Shown: positions 7,190 to 15,044, counted from the stretch's first letter. The stretch is DNA of 47,800 nucleotides from Erysipelothrix aquatica (GCF_009828775.2 NZ_WTSY02000015.1:1-47800); one strand, 5' to 3'. Made by a program: numbers and translations. The notes: generated by a model from the sequence alone, not told the origin.

Positions 7190-7858
7190 CTCAGCAAGTC
7201 GAACACCAACGCCCCATACAGTTTGAATGTATTCAACGCTAGGATCGATGCGACGTAATTTTTTTCGAATACTGCTGATGTGTACATTCACGGTATTCTC
7301 ATCCAAGTTTTCACTGTCGCCCCACACACTGGCATACAGTTGTTCCTTTGACACAGTACTATTTGGATTCGACAAGAGTAGCTTCATAATTTCTGTTTCT
7401 TTTTTAGAAAAGTCAACGACTTCCCCACCCAACTCGAAACGGTATTCGTTTGGAAAGAATCGGATATTTTTGAAACGTATTCCTCGATTTCCACTCATTT
7501 CGTGATCCAATGAAAGTTGTTCTTCAATTCTTTTGATGAGAACAGGACTTTCGATTGGATAAACATAATAATCATTAGCCCCCGCTAAAAGCATCCCCAT
7601 TACCCGACTCGGATCTAATCCGTCAGTCAAAACAATTATAGGAACAGGACTCTCGTCTCGAACCATTTCCAAAATCTTTGCACTTGGCAAATCAGGAAGA
7701 CTCATATCGAGTAAAATCAAATCTGCAGTATGCGCTTCAAGAATATTGATCGCTTCATAGCCGCTGAATGCGTTAATCGTATGGTAGTGGTCTCGTAAAG
7801 TTTGTGATAATTCTACGCCTAACATACGATTGTCTTCGACAATAAGTATTGTTTTCAT
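7184..7858 (-). CDS. OmpR/PhoB-family response regulator, orphan
   Basis: A 224-residue two-domain regulator. The receiver (1-115) has acidic E8 D9, phospho-acceptor D51 in LILLDMSLPD and T78 in VLTDG. The winged-helix DNA-binding domain (about 130-224) has the classic TVNVHISSIRKKLRRI recognition helix and the terminal WGVGVRL hairpin. The receiver's conserved Lys, usual in DYxxKP before Pro, is replaced by Tyr (DYYVYP, Tyr100), which in other proteins alters or abolishes phospho-signalling. No histidine kinase gene lies nearby. The divergent neighbours lrgA-lrgB, whose promoter is less than 100 bases away, are plausible targets (inference from position only). Confidence 0.93.
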   Translation of the reverse strand: MKTILIVEDNRMLGVELSQTLRDHYHTINAFSGYEAINILEAHTADLILLDMSLPDLPSAKILEMVRDESPVPIIVLTDGLDPSRVMGMLLAGANDYYVYPIESPVLIKRIEEQLSLDHEMSGNRGIRFKNIRFFPNEYRFELGGEVVDFSKKETEIMKLLLSNPNSTVSKEQLYASVWGDSENLDENTVNVHISSIRKKLRRIDPSVEYIQTVWGVGVRLAER

Positions 7859-7921
7859 GCTTTCCCCCTTTGCACTAGTATATCACGTAAATTTAATTAA
7901 GTGATTATTAAGCTCCTATAT

Positions 7922-7950
7922 TGGGGTTTTTGACGTTTATATGGTAAAAT
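7922..7950 (+). promoter_or_regulatory. Candidate lrgAB promoter
   Basis: TTGGGG (about 7921-7926), an 18-base spacer and TAAAAT (7945-7950). It puts the transcript start inside the upstream ATG reading and so supports the GTG start at 7977. Confidence 0.45.
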
Positions 7951-7976
7951 ATCTACGTTTGTTGGAGGAAAAGTCT

Positions 7977-8321
7977 GTGAAAATTGTATCTCAATTTCTA
8001 ATTATCGCTGGTTTTACGTTTATCGGCGATAGCATTACAGCATTATTCAAACTTCCGATTCCTGGTAGCATTATCGGATTATGTTTGTTATTTGCTGCAC
8101 TGCAATTTAAACTCATAAAAGTCTCATCAGTCGAAATGGTCGGCACTTGGCTCAAAGATAATCTCGCTTTTTTCTTTGTTCCAGTTACTGTAGGCATCAT
8201 GATTTATTTTGATGTCTTACAAGCAACATGGGTAGAGTTCGTGATTATCTTAATTATCTCAACCCTCGTCACCTATGTTGTGAGTGCCTATGCAGCGACC
8301 AGGGTTCAAGGAGATAAATAG
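7977..8321 (+). CDS. lrgA: LrgA/CidA-family holin-like protein
   Basis: A 114-residue, four-helix membrane protein. The stretch FTFIGDSITALFKLPIPGSIIGL is the family signature around helix 1-2, followed by DNLAFFFVPVTVGIM. CidA/LrgA proteins control murein hydrolase activity and cell death, and some LrgAB systems are now linked to pyruvate or glycolate export. GTG 7977 is chosen because GGAGG sits eight bases upstream; the in-frame ATG at 7941 has no ribosome site and overlaps the promoter. The stop abuts the lrgB start codon, so the pair is co-translated. Confidence 0.9.
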   Translation: MKIVSQFLIIAGFTFIGDSITALFKLPIPGSIIGLCLLFAALQFKLIKVSSVEMVGTWLKDNLAFFFVPVTVGIMIYFDVLQATWVEFVIILIISTLVTYVVSAYAATRVQGDK

Positions 8322-9029
8322 ATGGATAAAATATTTACAAGCCCACTGTTTGGACTAGTTTTGTCGATGGGAGTATATGTACTAATGACAAAGGTACAAA
8401 AAGTTCTAAAGTCAGACTTGTTCAACCCACTGCTCATGTCGAGTATTTTTATTATCGCTTTCCTCATGATTTTTAATATTTCGTATGAATCATACAATAT
8501 TGGTGGCCAATTTATCTCTGCACTCATTGGCCCTGCGACAGTCGCACTCGCAATTCCACTATATATGAACCTTGGAATGCTCGCAAAATATAAGCGCGTT
8601 ATCCTCGTTTCAATCAGCGCAGGGGTTTTAGCTCACGCCATTACAATCGGTGTTCTAGCATCAGTTTTAAAACTATCACCTCAGATGATTGCTACAGTAA
8701 TCCCTAAATCTGTAACAACGGCGATTGCCGCTGATGTTGCTGTCTCACTAGGAGGTATTTCAACACTTACTGTCTGCATTGTTATTATTACCGGAATCTT
8801 TGGAGCTGCACTTGCACCATTGCTTAATAAAGTATTCCACATTGATAGCCCAATTGCTCAAGGCTTAGCACTCGGAACTGCCGCACACGCGGTTGGAACG
8901 TCGAAGGCTATTGAAATGGGAAAAGAGCAGGGAATTATGTCTACCCTCGCATTAATTTTGACAGGAATTTTTACGGTTATCATTTCACCAATTACCAAGA
9001 TAATAATTTTTGGACTACTTGGTATCTAA
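8322..9029 (+). CDS. lrgB: LrgB/CidB-family membrane protein
   Basis: A 235-residue membrane protein of the LrgB/CidB/YohK family and the obligate partner of LrgA. Family signatures are FISALIGPATVALAIPLY, VTTAIAADVAVSLGG and GLALGTAAHAVGTSKA, the last being the conserved C-terminal block. The length is normal. It begins at the base after the lrgA stop; AAGGAG lies in the lrgA 3' end. The pair ends at a perfect palindromic terminator. Role: membrane exporter or holin-like partner in the control of lysis and overflow metabolism. Confidence 0.93.
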   Translation: MDKIFTSPLFGLVLSMGVYVLMTKVQKVLKSDLFNPLLMSSIFIIAFLMIFNISYESYNIGGQFISALIGPATVALAIPLYMNLGMLAKYKRVILVSISAGVLAHAITIGVLASVLKLSPQMIATVIPKSVTTAIAADVAVSLGGISTLTVCIVIITGIFGAALAPLLNKVFHIDSPIAQGLALGTAAHAVGTSKAIEMGKEQGIMSTLALILTGIFTVIISPITKIIIFGLLGI

Positions 9030-9053
9030 AAGGTCGACTTAAGTCGACCTTTT
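9028..9053. terminator. Bidirectional palindromic terminator after lrgB
   Basis: AAAAGGTCGACTT directly followed by its reverse complement AAGTCGACCTTTT makes a 26-bp perfect palindrome with T-runs on both strands. It serves lrgB and the convergent gene at 9061-9408. Confidence 0.9.
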
Positions 9054-9060
9054 TCATTGT

Positions 9061-9408
9061 TTATTTTTTATGAATATAACTGATACTCTCAGCTAAATCA
9101 GCAAGAATGCCACCAACGTATATATATTTTTCATCATCTTGAGTTGCTTTTTGAACCGAGGATTGTTTGTTTGTCGCGAACAAGTCTTTTTGATCCCATT
9201 TCGCGTGCAACGTTACATCTTCAATAACAATGTCACTTTCAAAGTTCCAAGGGTATTTCAGTGCTTCATCGTGGAACCATCCCTTGAAGATAGCGTCATT
9301 ACGTGTCGGACGTTGTGGTTCTGGAAGATAACTTCCGTCTGCAACAAGGATGCTCGATATTTGCGTTACAGCATCACCAGCGTCAAATTTAACTTTGTAA
9401 TCATTCAT
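9061..9408 (-). CDS. Small InlB_B-repeat protein without export signal
   Basis: 115 residues. Residues 3-72 match the Listeria-Bacteroides repeat (InlB_B, beta-grasp type): a VKFDAGD opening, spaced Pro-Arg-Pro-Thr, then FKGWFHDEALKYPWNF and a closing VTLHAKW. In surface proteins this module occurs in tandem behind a signal peptide. Here there is one copy, no signal peptide, no anchor, and a C-terminal 40 residues of mixed charge with a short hydrophobic patch (IYVGGILADLAESI). GGAGG lies seven bases before the ATG, so it is likely expressed. It could be a domesticated cytoplasmic module or the remnant of a larger adhesin. Function unknown. Confidence 0.75.
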   Translation of the reverse strand: MNDYKVKFDAGDAVTQISSILVADGSYLPEPQRPTRNDAIFKGWFHDEALKYPWNFESDIVIEDVTLHAKWDQKDLFATNKQSSVQKATQDDEKYIYVGGILADLAESISYIHKK

Positions 9409-9545
9409 AGTTTATCCTCCATCTGTTCTTGGTGATTTTACTATCTCATGAAGTAGTTTGTTGATGGGGATAATGTCATTAAGTATGTCATTCATGTCAC
9501 GAATATAAACTTTTTATTAAACTATGAAAGAAAATTGACAAATAA

Positions 9546-9563
9546 AAAGGATACGTTGTATCC
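9546..9563 (-). terminator. Terminator of the coaX operon
   Basis: GGATAC (9549-9554) and GTATCC (9558-9563), followed on the minus strand by TTTTTATT, just beyond the metallophosphoesterase stop. Confidence 0.8.
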
Positions 9564-9565
9564 CT

Positions 9566-10351
9566 TTAAAAATCTAAAATCACAATTTCTGGGCGAGCAA
9601 AGAATCGGATAGGCAACATTCCAACTGTCCCTCCCACGCCCGACGATACGTACATTGAGCCTTGTGGTCGACGAATCATTCCGTGAACGAGCGTTTGGTC
9701 AAATTCTGAATTTGTAATTGGCGCATATAAGCCAAATAGTGTTACCTGCCCCGCATGTAAATGACCAGCTAATGCCATGTCAACGTATGTGGACTTCGGC
9801 AATTTTTCAAAGTAATCCGGATTATGTGTTAGTAAAATTGATAATTTGTCTTCATGAATCGGAAACACCGGGACACCTTTAATGGCATCATCAACCCCAA
9901 TAATATCGAGACCGTGATAATTATAAATTTCGTTAATGAGCACTGTTACACCAATATCTTGTAGCATCGTAACCGATTTTTCATATTCTCGATAATCATG
10001 ATTTCCGAGAACCGCAACCTTGGGTGCATTGATACTATTGATATATTCAAAGATAGGGGTATTCTGCTTCCCTTCTTGATGGATATAATCCCCACCTAAT
10101 AGCACTAAATCCGGTTTGAGAGCATTTACTCTACGAACAAGATTTCGGGCAGCTCCATGCAAAAATGGTCGTCTCTTGTGATCAAACTGTAAATCAGAAA
10201 TGAAAACAATTCGCTTTCCCTTTAATTCATCAGGAATCTTATGCTTTGTATCAAAATCTATGGGTTTCAAATATATATTCTTTAGCCAACGGTATTCGAT
10301 AAACGAATAAATGAATATTCCCAGTAACGCAATTAGTAGATATTTAATCAA
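9566..10351 (-). CDS. Membrane-anchored metallophosphoesterase, YkuE-like
   Basis: 261 residues. One N-terminal helix (about 1-20) is followed by a calcineurin-like phosphoesterase domain with all metal motifs: FISDLQFDH, GGDYIH, LGNHDYRE, LLTHNPD and AGHLHAGQV. This is the YkuE/YkoQ/LpxG-like membrane group. Its start overlaps the S-component stop by 4 bases (ATGA), so it belongs to the coaX operon. In that setting it might remove phosphate from an exogenous pantothenate precursor before uptake, or act on lipids; both are guesses. Topology suggests the catalytic domain follows the anchor directly, but which side it faces is not certain. Confidence 0.85.
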   Translation of the reverse strand: MIKYLLIALLGIFIYSFIEYRWLKNIYLKPIDFDTKHKIPDELKGKRIVFISDLQFDHKRRPFLHGAARNLVRRVNALKPDLVLLGGDYIHQEGKQNTPIFEYINSINAPKVAVLGNHDYREYEKSVTMLQDIGVTVLINEIYNYHGLDIIGVDDAIKGVPVFPIHEDKLSILLTHNPDYFEKLPKSTYVDMALAGHLHAGQVTLFGLYAPITNSEFDQTLVHGMIRRPQGSMYVSSGVGGTVGMLPIRFFARPEIVILDF

Positions 10352-10923
10352 TGGTTCTTGACCTTATTCAGGGCAACTGAAGTCGGTACTGCAATAACCA
10401 CGCTGGCAATGATTTCGAATATACCATTTGATAAAAGAACAGATCCAATCAATACAAGGGCGCTTGTTGGTGCTGCAGCTAAAATTTCTGGACTTGCAGA
10501 ACCTGTTGCCGCAATATACATCGCAAGTAATACTGCGACCGTATGAACAAGAGTCGCCACTATTGAGGTAACAGAAGCTACCACGACAAAGTTTTTTGTG
10601 AGCCGTTTCATCAAACCAGCTACCACTACGATACTCAGTCCAAAGATAATCCGTGGCAGAACCGATACTAAAGGATTCACAAACAATACATCGAAAACTC
10701 CTACTGGTCGTGTTGCAGCAATGAACATCGCAGCGACACCAAATGCAGTTGCGTTTATTAACGCTGCTTTTGCCCCGAGTACAAGCCCGGCAATAATAAC
10801 TGGAATATGCATTATAGTTATCGAAACAAAACCAATATTGATCATTCCTAAACCTGGCACCAGTGCCAAGATAAGTGTAATCGCAATGAACATTGCGTTC
10901 ATTGTTATGTCTCTAACTTTCAT
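10348..10923 (-). CDS. panT: ECF transporter S component, probably pantothenate (PanT-like)
   Basis: 191 residues with about six hydrophobic segments and no ATP-binding domain, as for the substrate-binding S component of energy-coupling-factor importers. The N-terminus MKVRDITMNAMFIAITLIL and the VGFVS-type/ILPRIIFG blocks fit the ECF_trnsprt family. It overlaps coaX by 4 bases (ATGA), so the two are translationally coupled. A partner that phosphorylates pantothenate points to pantothenate as the substrate. The shared EcfA/A'/T module is not in this window. The family call is firm, the substrate is inferred from the operon. Confidence 0.8.
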   Translation of the reverse strand: MKVRDITMNAMFIAITLILALVPGLGMINIGFVSITIMHIPVIIAGLVLGAKAALINATAFGVAAMFIAATRPVGVFDVLFVNPLVSVLPRIIFGLSIVVVAGLMKRLTKNFVVVASVTSIVATLVHTVAVLLAMYIAATGSASPEILAAAPTSALVLIGSVLLSNGIFEIIASVVIAVPTSVALNKVKNH

Positions 10924-11672
10924 CGTTTAAATGCTCCTTTCTGATAGATCTCGTAGAGTCCATCATTTAGTAAAAATTCATCATATATAAACGCTTCTGT
11001 TGCTCCATGAATAATTGAAGCATAACCACCTGTTATAATTTTTGTACAAGAAGTTCCCAATTCTTTTTCCATTCGCATCGCCAATCCTTCGATTTGCGAG
11101 ACAAGTCCATATAAGGCACCCGATTGAATTGCATCAATAGTCCCAGAGCCAATCACTGTTTTTGGAAATTCTAATGCAACTTCTGGTAGATGGGGAATAT
11201 ATTCAGCGAAAGCTCGCATGGATGTCCCAATCCCCGGTATAATGGCACCTCCTAAAAACGAACCAGTTTCATCAACAACCGTTAGTTTTGTCGCACTTCC
11301 GACATCCGCAATAATCACTGGTGTTTGGTACTTTTGAATTGCACCCCATGATGTTGCAATGAAATCTGCCCCAATGTCATTTGGATTATCCAACTTAATC
11401 GTTAGTCCATCAATGGAAGTTGCATCAATCATAATTGGTTTCTTTTGAAAGAGTAATTCAATTGTTTCAATAAACTGAGCTTTGATCATTGGTACAACGC
11501 AGGATACGATGATATCCTCCGGAATTTCTTTAATAATTTCTTTAAATTTAATGGTATAGTTTTTAATTACATCTTTTTTGTAAGTGTCAATACGCGCTTC
11601 TAAAACTCGCTTGTTATCTTTATAACCGACAATGACCGTATTGGAATTACCGATGTCTATCGTAATAATCAT
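10920..11672 (-). CDS. coaX: Type III pantothenate kinase
   Basis: A 250-residue enzyme that phosphorylates pantothenate, the first step to coenzyme A. It has the ASKHA fold with the N-terminal phosphate loop MIITIDIGNSNT, the DIGADFIATSWGA active-site block (Asp as base), ADVGSATKLTVVD and GGAIIPGIG. Type III enzymes need a monovalent cation and resist CoA feedback. ATG 11672 is chosen: AGGAGTG sits seven bases upstream and the phosphate loop begins directly, whereas a longer frame to 11711 adds 13 unconserved residues. It is the first gene of an operon with the S component and the phosphoesterase. Confidence 0.95.
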   Translation of the reverse strand: MIITIDIGNSNTVIVGYKDNKRVLEARIDTYKKDVIKNYTIKFKEIIKEIPEDIIVSCVVPMIKAQFIETIELLFQKKPIMIDATSIDGLTIKLDNPNDIGADFIATSWGAIQKYQTPVIIADVGSATKLTVVDETGSFLGGAIIPGIGTSMRAFAEYIPHLPEVALEFPKTVIGSGTIDAIQSGALYGLVSQIEGLAMRMEKELGTSCTKIITGGYASIIHGATEAFIYDEFLLNDGLYEIYQKGAFKR

Positions 11673-11757
11673 ACATTCACTCCTAGCGTTTGTTGCAATA
11701 TTACAATACACGATATTTCACTTTTTTGCCACTAATACGACATTTATGGAGAGGCGC

Positions 11758-12093
11758 TCATTGCGCCTCTTGACTGTTGTATGCGTACCCAAAGGCAGAT
11801 ATTTCAACTGTTTGCGGAATATAACTAAAGTTATGTACATATTGAATCAACACTTTGAATTTTCTGTCTTCATTTTTCACAAAATATGTACAGTTTCGAC
11901 AGTTGTTTTTCGATTGTATTCTTTCTTTCACTGCCAAATCGTATCGGTCATAAACTTCAATCTCATGAACAATTACATCTCTTAGTGTGTGAACTTGTTG
12001 AATGCCGATAATCAAGTTACAAAAATCCAAGGTAACCAATACTCCAAGTCCAAAGAAAACCATCAATACATAAAATTCAATTGATATCTTCAT
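11758..12093 (-). CDS. Small pilin-like protein, last gene of Tad-like operon
   Basis: 111 residues: a short N-terminus, one hydrophobic helix (about 6-28, EFYVLMVFFGLGVLVTLDF), then a hydrophilic domain of about 80 residues with two Cys spaced CRNC (about 65-68). The layout (N-terminal helix plus small outer domain) matches TadE-like or DUF4320-like minor pseudopilins of Gram-positive Tad loci. It overlaps the 48-residue gene before it by 4 bases. I infer a role as a minor subunit of the pilus or pseudopilus built by the upstream genes; no exact family is recognised. Confidence 0.65.
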   Translation of the reverse strand: MKISIEFYVLMVFFGLGVLVTLDFCNLIIGIQQVHTLRDVIVHEIEVYDRYDLAVKERIQSKNNCRNCTYFVKNEDRKFKVLIQYVHNFSYIPQTVEISAFGYAYNSQEAQ

Positions 12094-12236
12094 TTACGTA
12101 CTTCTGCCATCCCATTCCACTTCCCTACGAGTGTAGTTCTTAAAATATCCTTAAATTCGTTCGAAAAGACAATCATTCCTGTCGCAATAATTGTTACAAC
12201 AAGGACCATACCAAACTCTTCAAAAAAAGACTTCAA
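12090..12236 (-). CDS. Flp-pilin-like 48-residue protein
   Basis: Starts at TTG 12236, which overlaps the TGA of the preceding gene; a G-rich ribosome site (GGGGGTGGGG) lies just upstream. The protein begins KSFFEEFGMVLVVTIIATGMI, has one hydrophobic helix and then FSNEFKDIL. The size, single helix and EFG-then-hydrophobic pattern recall Flp pilins (EYGLIAALI followed by FxxI), the structural subunit of Tad pili. The normal Gly/Ala-type cleavage site is not clear. A longer frame upstream (to 12299) runs inside the neighbouring gene and is rejected. Confidence 0.6.
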   Translation of the reverse strand: MKSFFEEFGMVLVVTIIATGMIVFSNEFKDILRTTLVGKWNGMAEVRK

Positions 12237-12937
12237 ATGCCCCACCCCCTTTCCATTAATGCAACGATTACTTGCGTCATCAAAATCAAGAACAAGCACC
12301 CAACCGAAATCAACGGAACTAAACCCAAAGGAGTATACATTTCAACATTTTGTGAATATGCATGTAAGCGTTGCTGTCTCAGTCTTCCATTATTGATTTC
12401 AATAATGCGCTGTAACTGCCGGGTTGCATCAGCCGTCGATTCCACACAATATCGGTACAGATACTTCATCGTTTGACGTATCTCTGGCGTTGACGCGCGC
12501 GTCATGAAACCAACAAATGCTCCATGATCTTCTGGATTTGTTTCAATTGTTTTAATTAAGTTTTTCACATCTTGTTCTAAATTCCTAGGTACCGTTTCTA
12601 AACTTAATTTCAATGCATGAAGAAGTGTATTCGCCTGAATAAATGTCAAAATTGATTGAATCCAAATCATGAACGAAAATTGAAGTGTAGCGCATGTTTT
12701 ACGATATACTGAATTCAATTTTTTTTCATAAAATGTAATAAACAGTGGAATTACAATTAGAAATCTATTTGAGATACAAGCGCACACTAGACATGTACCC
12801 ACCACGACATACACAGTTCTTTCATAAGATACGCCAATTAAGTTATTTCTTTCCCGAATGTCGTGCCACAACAGACTACGTATAAATTTTGTGCCAAAGA
12901 TAATCCAAAATGCAAGCAAAAGAATATTAAACAACAT
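12233..12937 (-). CDS. TadC/GspF-like membrane protein
   Basis: 234 residues: two helices near the N-terminus, a cytoplasmic domain (about 85-200) with the helical-bundle pattern of the T2SS protein-F family (SFMIWIQSILTFIQANTLLHALKLSLETVP), then one or two C-terminal helices. In Tad systems a TadB/TadC pair forms the inner-membrane platform for the ATPase. AAGGAGGGAGC precedes the ATG. It overlaps its upstream neighbour by 11 bases. It is smaller than usual TadC but its architecture is complete. Confidence 0.75.
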   Translation of the reverse strand: MLFNILLLAFWIIFGTKFIRSLLWHDIRERNNLIGVSYERTVYVVVGTCLVCACISNRFLIVIPLFITFYEKKLNSVYRKTCATLQFSFMIWIQSILTFIQANTLLHALKLSLETVPRNLEQDVKNLIKTIETNPEDHGAFVGFMTRASTPEIRQTMKYLYRYCVESTADATRQLQRIIEINNGRLRQQRLHAYSQNVEMYTPLGLVPLISVGCLFLILMTQVIVALMERGWGI

Positions 12938-13613
12938 GCTCCCTCCTTAAAGTTAGTTCACGGCGAAGAATTCTAAAAACGATACATGTAAAACCATTGA
13001 TTAAGACTAAGAATAGGAACAGCATTATTTCATAGTTAGGAAGTATTGACCGTGGAGTTGCTTGCATCAACATTTCGCATACAATATGGGTAACTAGAAT
13101 ACTGATTGACGAAAGTAATACTAACAATTTAACTGTTTGAATCAAACGCCCACTATACCCATTTACAGCATCGTACCAATAGTCAACTTCAGTTTCTAAA
13201 TCATAAAGTTTATCGTCGATCTCCTTGTCGCCATGGATGATGTCCACAGCTAAAACAGAAATCAGCGTCTTCCATGAATAATGAGAATGAATCAAAGCGA
13301 GTTTTTTGAAGTCAAAATCTCCACTTTCAAATTCTAAGAGTGGGAGTTCTCCAGCATTATTTTCAATATTTCTCATGCTCACTAAAATGTTGTGTGTAAA
13401 ACGATATCTTATTATCAAACTTAGTGTCATTTGATATTGCGCCGTAACCCTTTCTTTGTTTATCTCGAAAGTCGTAAGAGATGCCACAATATCTTTGATA
13501 AAAACAATTAAAGTAAGCAGATACACACCATTTATAACTATCGAAAACTTAAACATCATGAGGATAAACAATTGTGCGCATGCATAAACGCAAATACTCT
13601 TTACCTTCACCAC
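12927..13613 (-). CDS. TadB/GspF-like membrane protein
   Basis: 228 residues with hydrophobic helices at about 10-40 and two near the C-terminus (about 165-215), around a cytoplasmic domain of about 120 residues. Sequence similarity to TadB is weak by eye, but position (between the TadA-type ATPase and the TadC-like gene) and topology support it. The start is one of two consecutive GTG codons (13613 or 13610) overlapping the ATPase stop, without a strong ribosome site, so translation is probably coupled. Confidence 0.65.
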   Translation of the reverse strand: MVKVKSICVYACAQLFILMMFKFSIVINGVYLLTLIVFIKDIVASLTTFEINKERVTAQYQMTLSLIIRYRFTHNILVSMRNIENNAGELPLLEFESGDFDFKKLALIHSHYSWKTLISVLAVDIIHGDKEIDDKLYDLETEVDYWYDAVNGYSGRLIQTVKLLVLLSSISILVTHIVCEMLMQATPRSILPNYEIMLFLFLVLINGFTCIVFRILRRELTLRREHVV

Positions 13614-14593
13614 TGAACACCATACAGGTCTGCACGACTTTTGATTTTCTCAGGAAGTTTATCCAAATCGACAACTCCACCATGTTGATAGATTGTCACT
13701 GTTGATTCCTGATTGAAAACGACAATTTCCCTTACACGTCGCACAATGCCCTCACTCGTGTGCAGTAAATCAATATGTATTCCAACATCAAACAGTGTCT
13801 CTATCTGTGCCAACATGCTTACACTATCAAATGACGCCTCATTCATCATGAACAAAAGACGGTTGGGTATCTCTTTAGCACTTCGAGCATGGATAGTACT
13901 TATTAAATGTAGTCCTGTTGAAACACATTTTAATAATTCAAAGGCTTCCGAACCTCTTACTTCACTTAATAGCAGCCAATCAGGTCTTTGGCGCAATGAT
14001 GCTTTAATTGCAGCATCATATGACATCATTTTATTCGTCTTCAGCGCAACACAATCCCGACTTGGATGGAGCACATCATAGTGAATTTCCATACTGTCTT
14101 CAAGCGTAATCACGCGTTCTTTGTCACCAATAAACTGTGTTAAAAATTTTAACAACTCCGTTTTCCCCGATCCTGGTAATCCACTTATCATTACATTGCA
14201 ACGACACCGTATGCTACTCACCAAAAAGTCCAAAGCCGCTTGCGATATGTATCCTTTTTCAGTTATTGATTTAACATCATAACGGCATTGTCCACTTGTC
14301 TTACGAATTGAAATACAAACGTCTTTAGATATTGTTGGATGAAGAACACTTATTCTTAGAAAACCAATTTCTGTTTCAAAGATTGGATTACTCACTGTAT
14401 ACGGAAGATTCACAGCATTTGAAAGCCGCAAGACAAATCGGTATACGGCGTCTTTATCACTAAAATCATTAACGACATAGCGCCCCTTATTTAGGTCATC
14501 AACCCACAAATCTTTGCCATTGTAATTGAGATCAGTCACATCCTCTTGATCTACATACATCTGGAACATTTCGAAATCAAATCTAAGAAGCAT
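13607..14593 (-). CDS. Secretion/pilus ATPase, TadA/CpaF-like
   Basis: 328 residues, a hexameric motor of the type II/IV secretion superfamily. The N-domain (about 1-115) is followed by the RecA-like domain with Walker A GLPGSGKTELLK (about 142-153), Asp box TLEDSMEIHY, Walker B-like WLLLSEVRGSEA and His box GLHLISTIHARSA. CpaF/TadA proteins power Tad pilus assembly. ATG 14593 has GAGGAG five bases upstream and overlaps the gene before. It is the only ATPase in the operon, shorter than most CpaF (which are often 400-450) because the N-terminal extension is minimal. Confidence 0.9.
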   Translation of the reverse strand: MLLRFDFEMFQMYVDQEDVTDLNYNGKDLWVDDLNKGRYVVNDFSDKDAVYRFVLRLSNAVNLPYTVSNPIFETEIGFLRISVLHPTISKDVCISIRKTSGQCRYDVKSITEKGYISQAALDFLVSSIRCRCNVMISGLPGSGKTELLKFLTQFIGDKERVITLEDSMEIHYDVLHPSRDCVALKTNKMMSYDAAIKASLRQRPDWLLLSEVRGSEAFELLKCVSTGLHLISTIHARSAKEIPNRLLFMMNEASFDSVSMLAQIETLFDVGIHIDLLHTSEGIVRRVREIVVFNQESTVTIYQHGGVVDLDKLPEKIKSRADLYGVQW

Positions 14594-14918
14594 AATACTC
14601 CTCAACCATAAGTCTATCTAAAGAATATGTATATCCACTAATTTTTCTTTCAATCCCAAAGCGCATCGCATTAGGGAATAAAGTCGTTTCAAATCTCTTA
14701 ACTGTGACTTCTTCGCCATAATTCTCATGAAATACATTCATAACATTTACCAGTAATGCCTCTTTAGGATAGTCACTCGCAATATTTCTTCGCATTGCTT
14801 GATGGTGGGCAAAACGAATTTGAAAATGATGAGAGGCCAATATAGCCACAAACATTGCGAACCCACTTATACACGCAACAATCGTGATGAGACCAACACT
14901 CCAAAATATATGTTTCAT
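14583..14918 (-). CDS. Small pilin-like protein, first gene of Tad-like operon
   Basis: 111 residues: MKHIF, a hydrophobic helix (about 5-29), then a hydrophilic domain. The shape again suits a minor pseudopilin or a TadE-like protein. AAAGGTTG lies nine bases before the ATG. The ATPase start overlaps its 3' end, so it opens the operon. The domain has no recognisable motif, and assignment rests on topology and context. Confidence 0.6.
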   Translation of the reverse strand: MKHIFWSVGLITIVACISGFAMFVAILASHHFQIRFAHHQAMRRNIASDYPKEALLVNVMNVFHENYGEEVTVKRFETTLFPNAMRFGIERKISGYTYSLDRLMVEEYYAS

Positions 14919-14936
14919 AGTTTCAACCTTTCGTTA

Positions 14937-14979
14937 GTTCAGTTCCATTTTTCACAGAATTGGGTTCAATTTCATTTTT
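14937..14979 (-). repeat. Imperfect 16-bp direct repeat before the Tad-like operon
   Basis: GTTCAGTTCCATTTTT (14937-14952) recurs as GTTCAATTTCATTTTT (14964-14979), 14 of 16 bases the same, period 27. It lies 20-60 bases upstream of the first operon gene and may be a tandem regulator site. Confidence 0.4.
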
Positions 14980-15044
14980 ATCCAATCTTCTTTCCCTGAC
15001 ATAACTAAGTATGAAGTGATACCTAAATATCCTAAAAATATCTA

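Noticed and set aside
7941..7976. ATG start of lrgA at 7941
   Set aside because: It overlaps the probable -10 box and has no ribosome site, whereas GTG 7977 follows GGAGG by eight bases.
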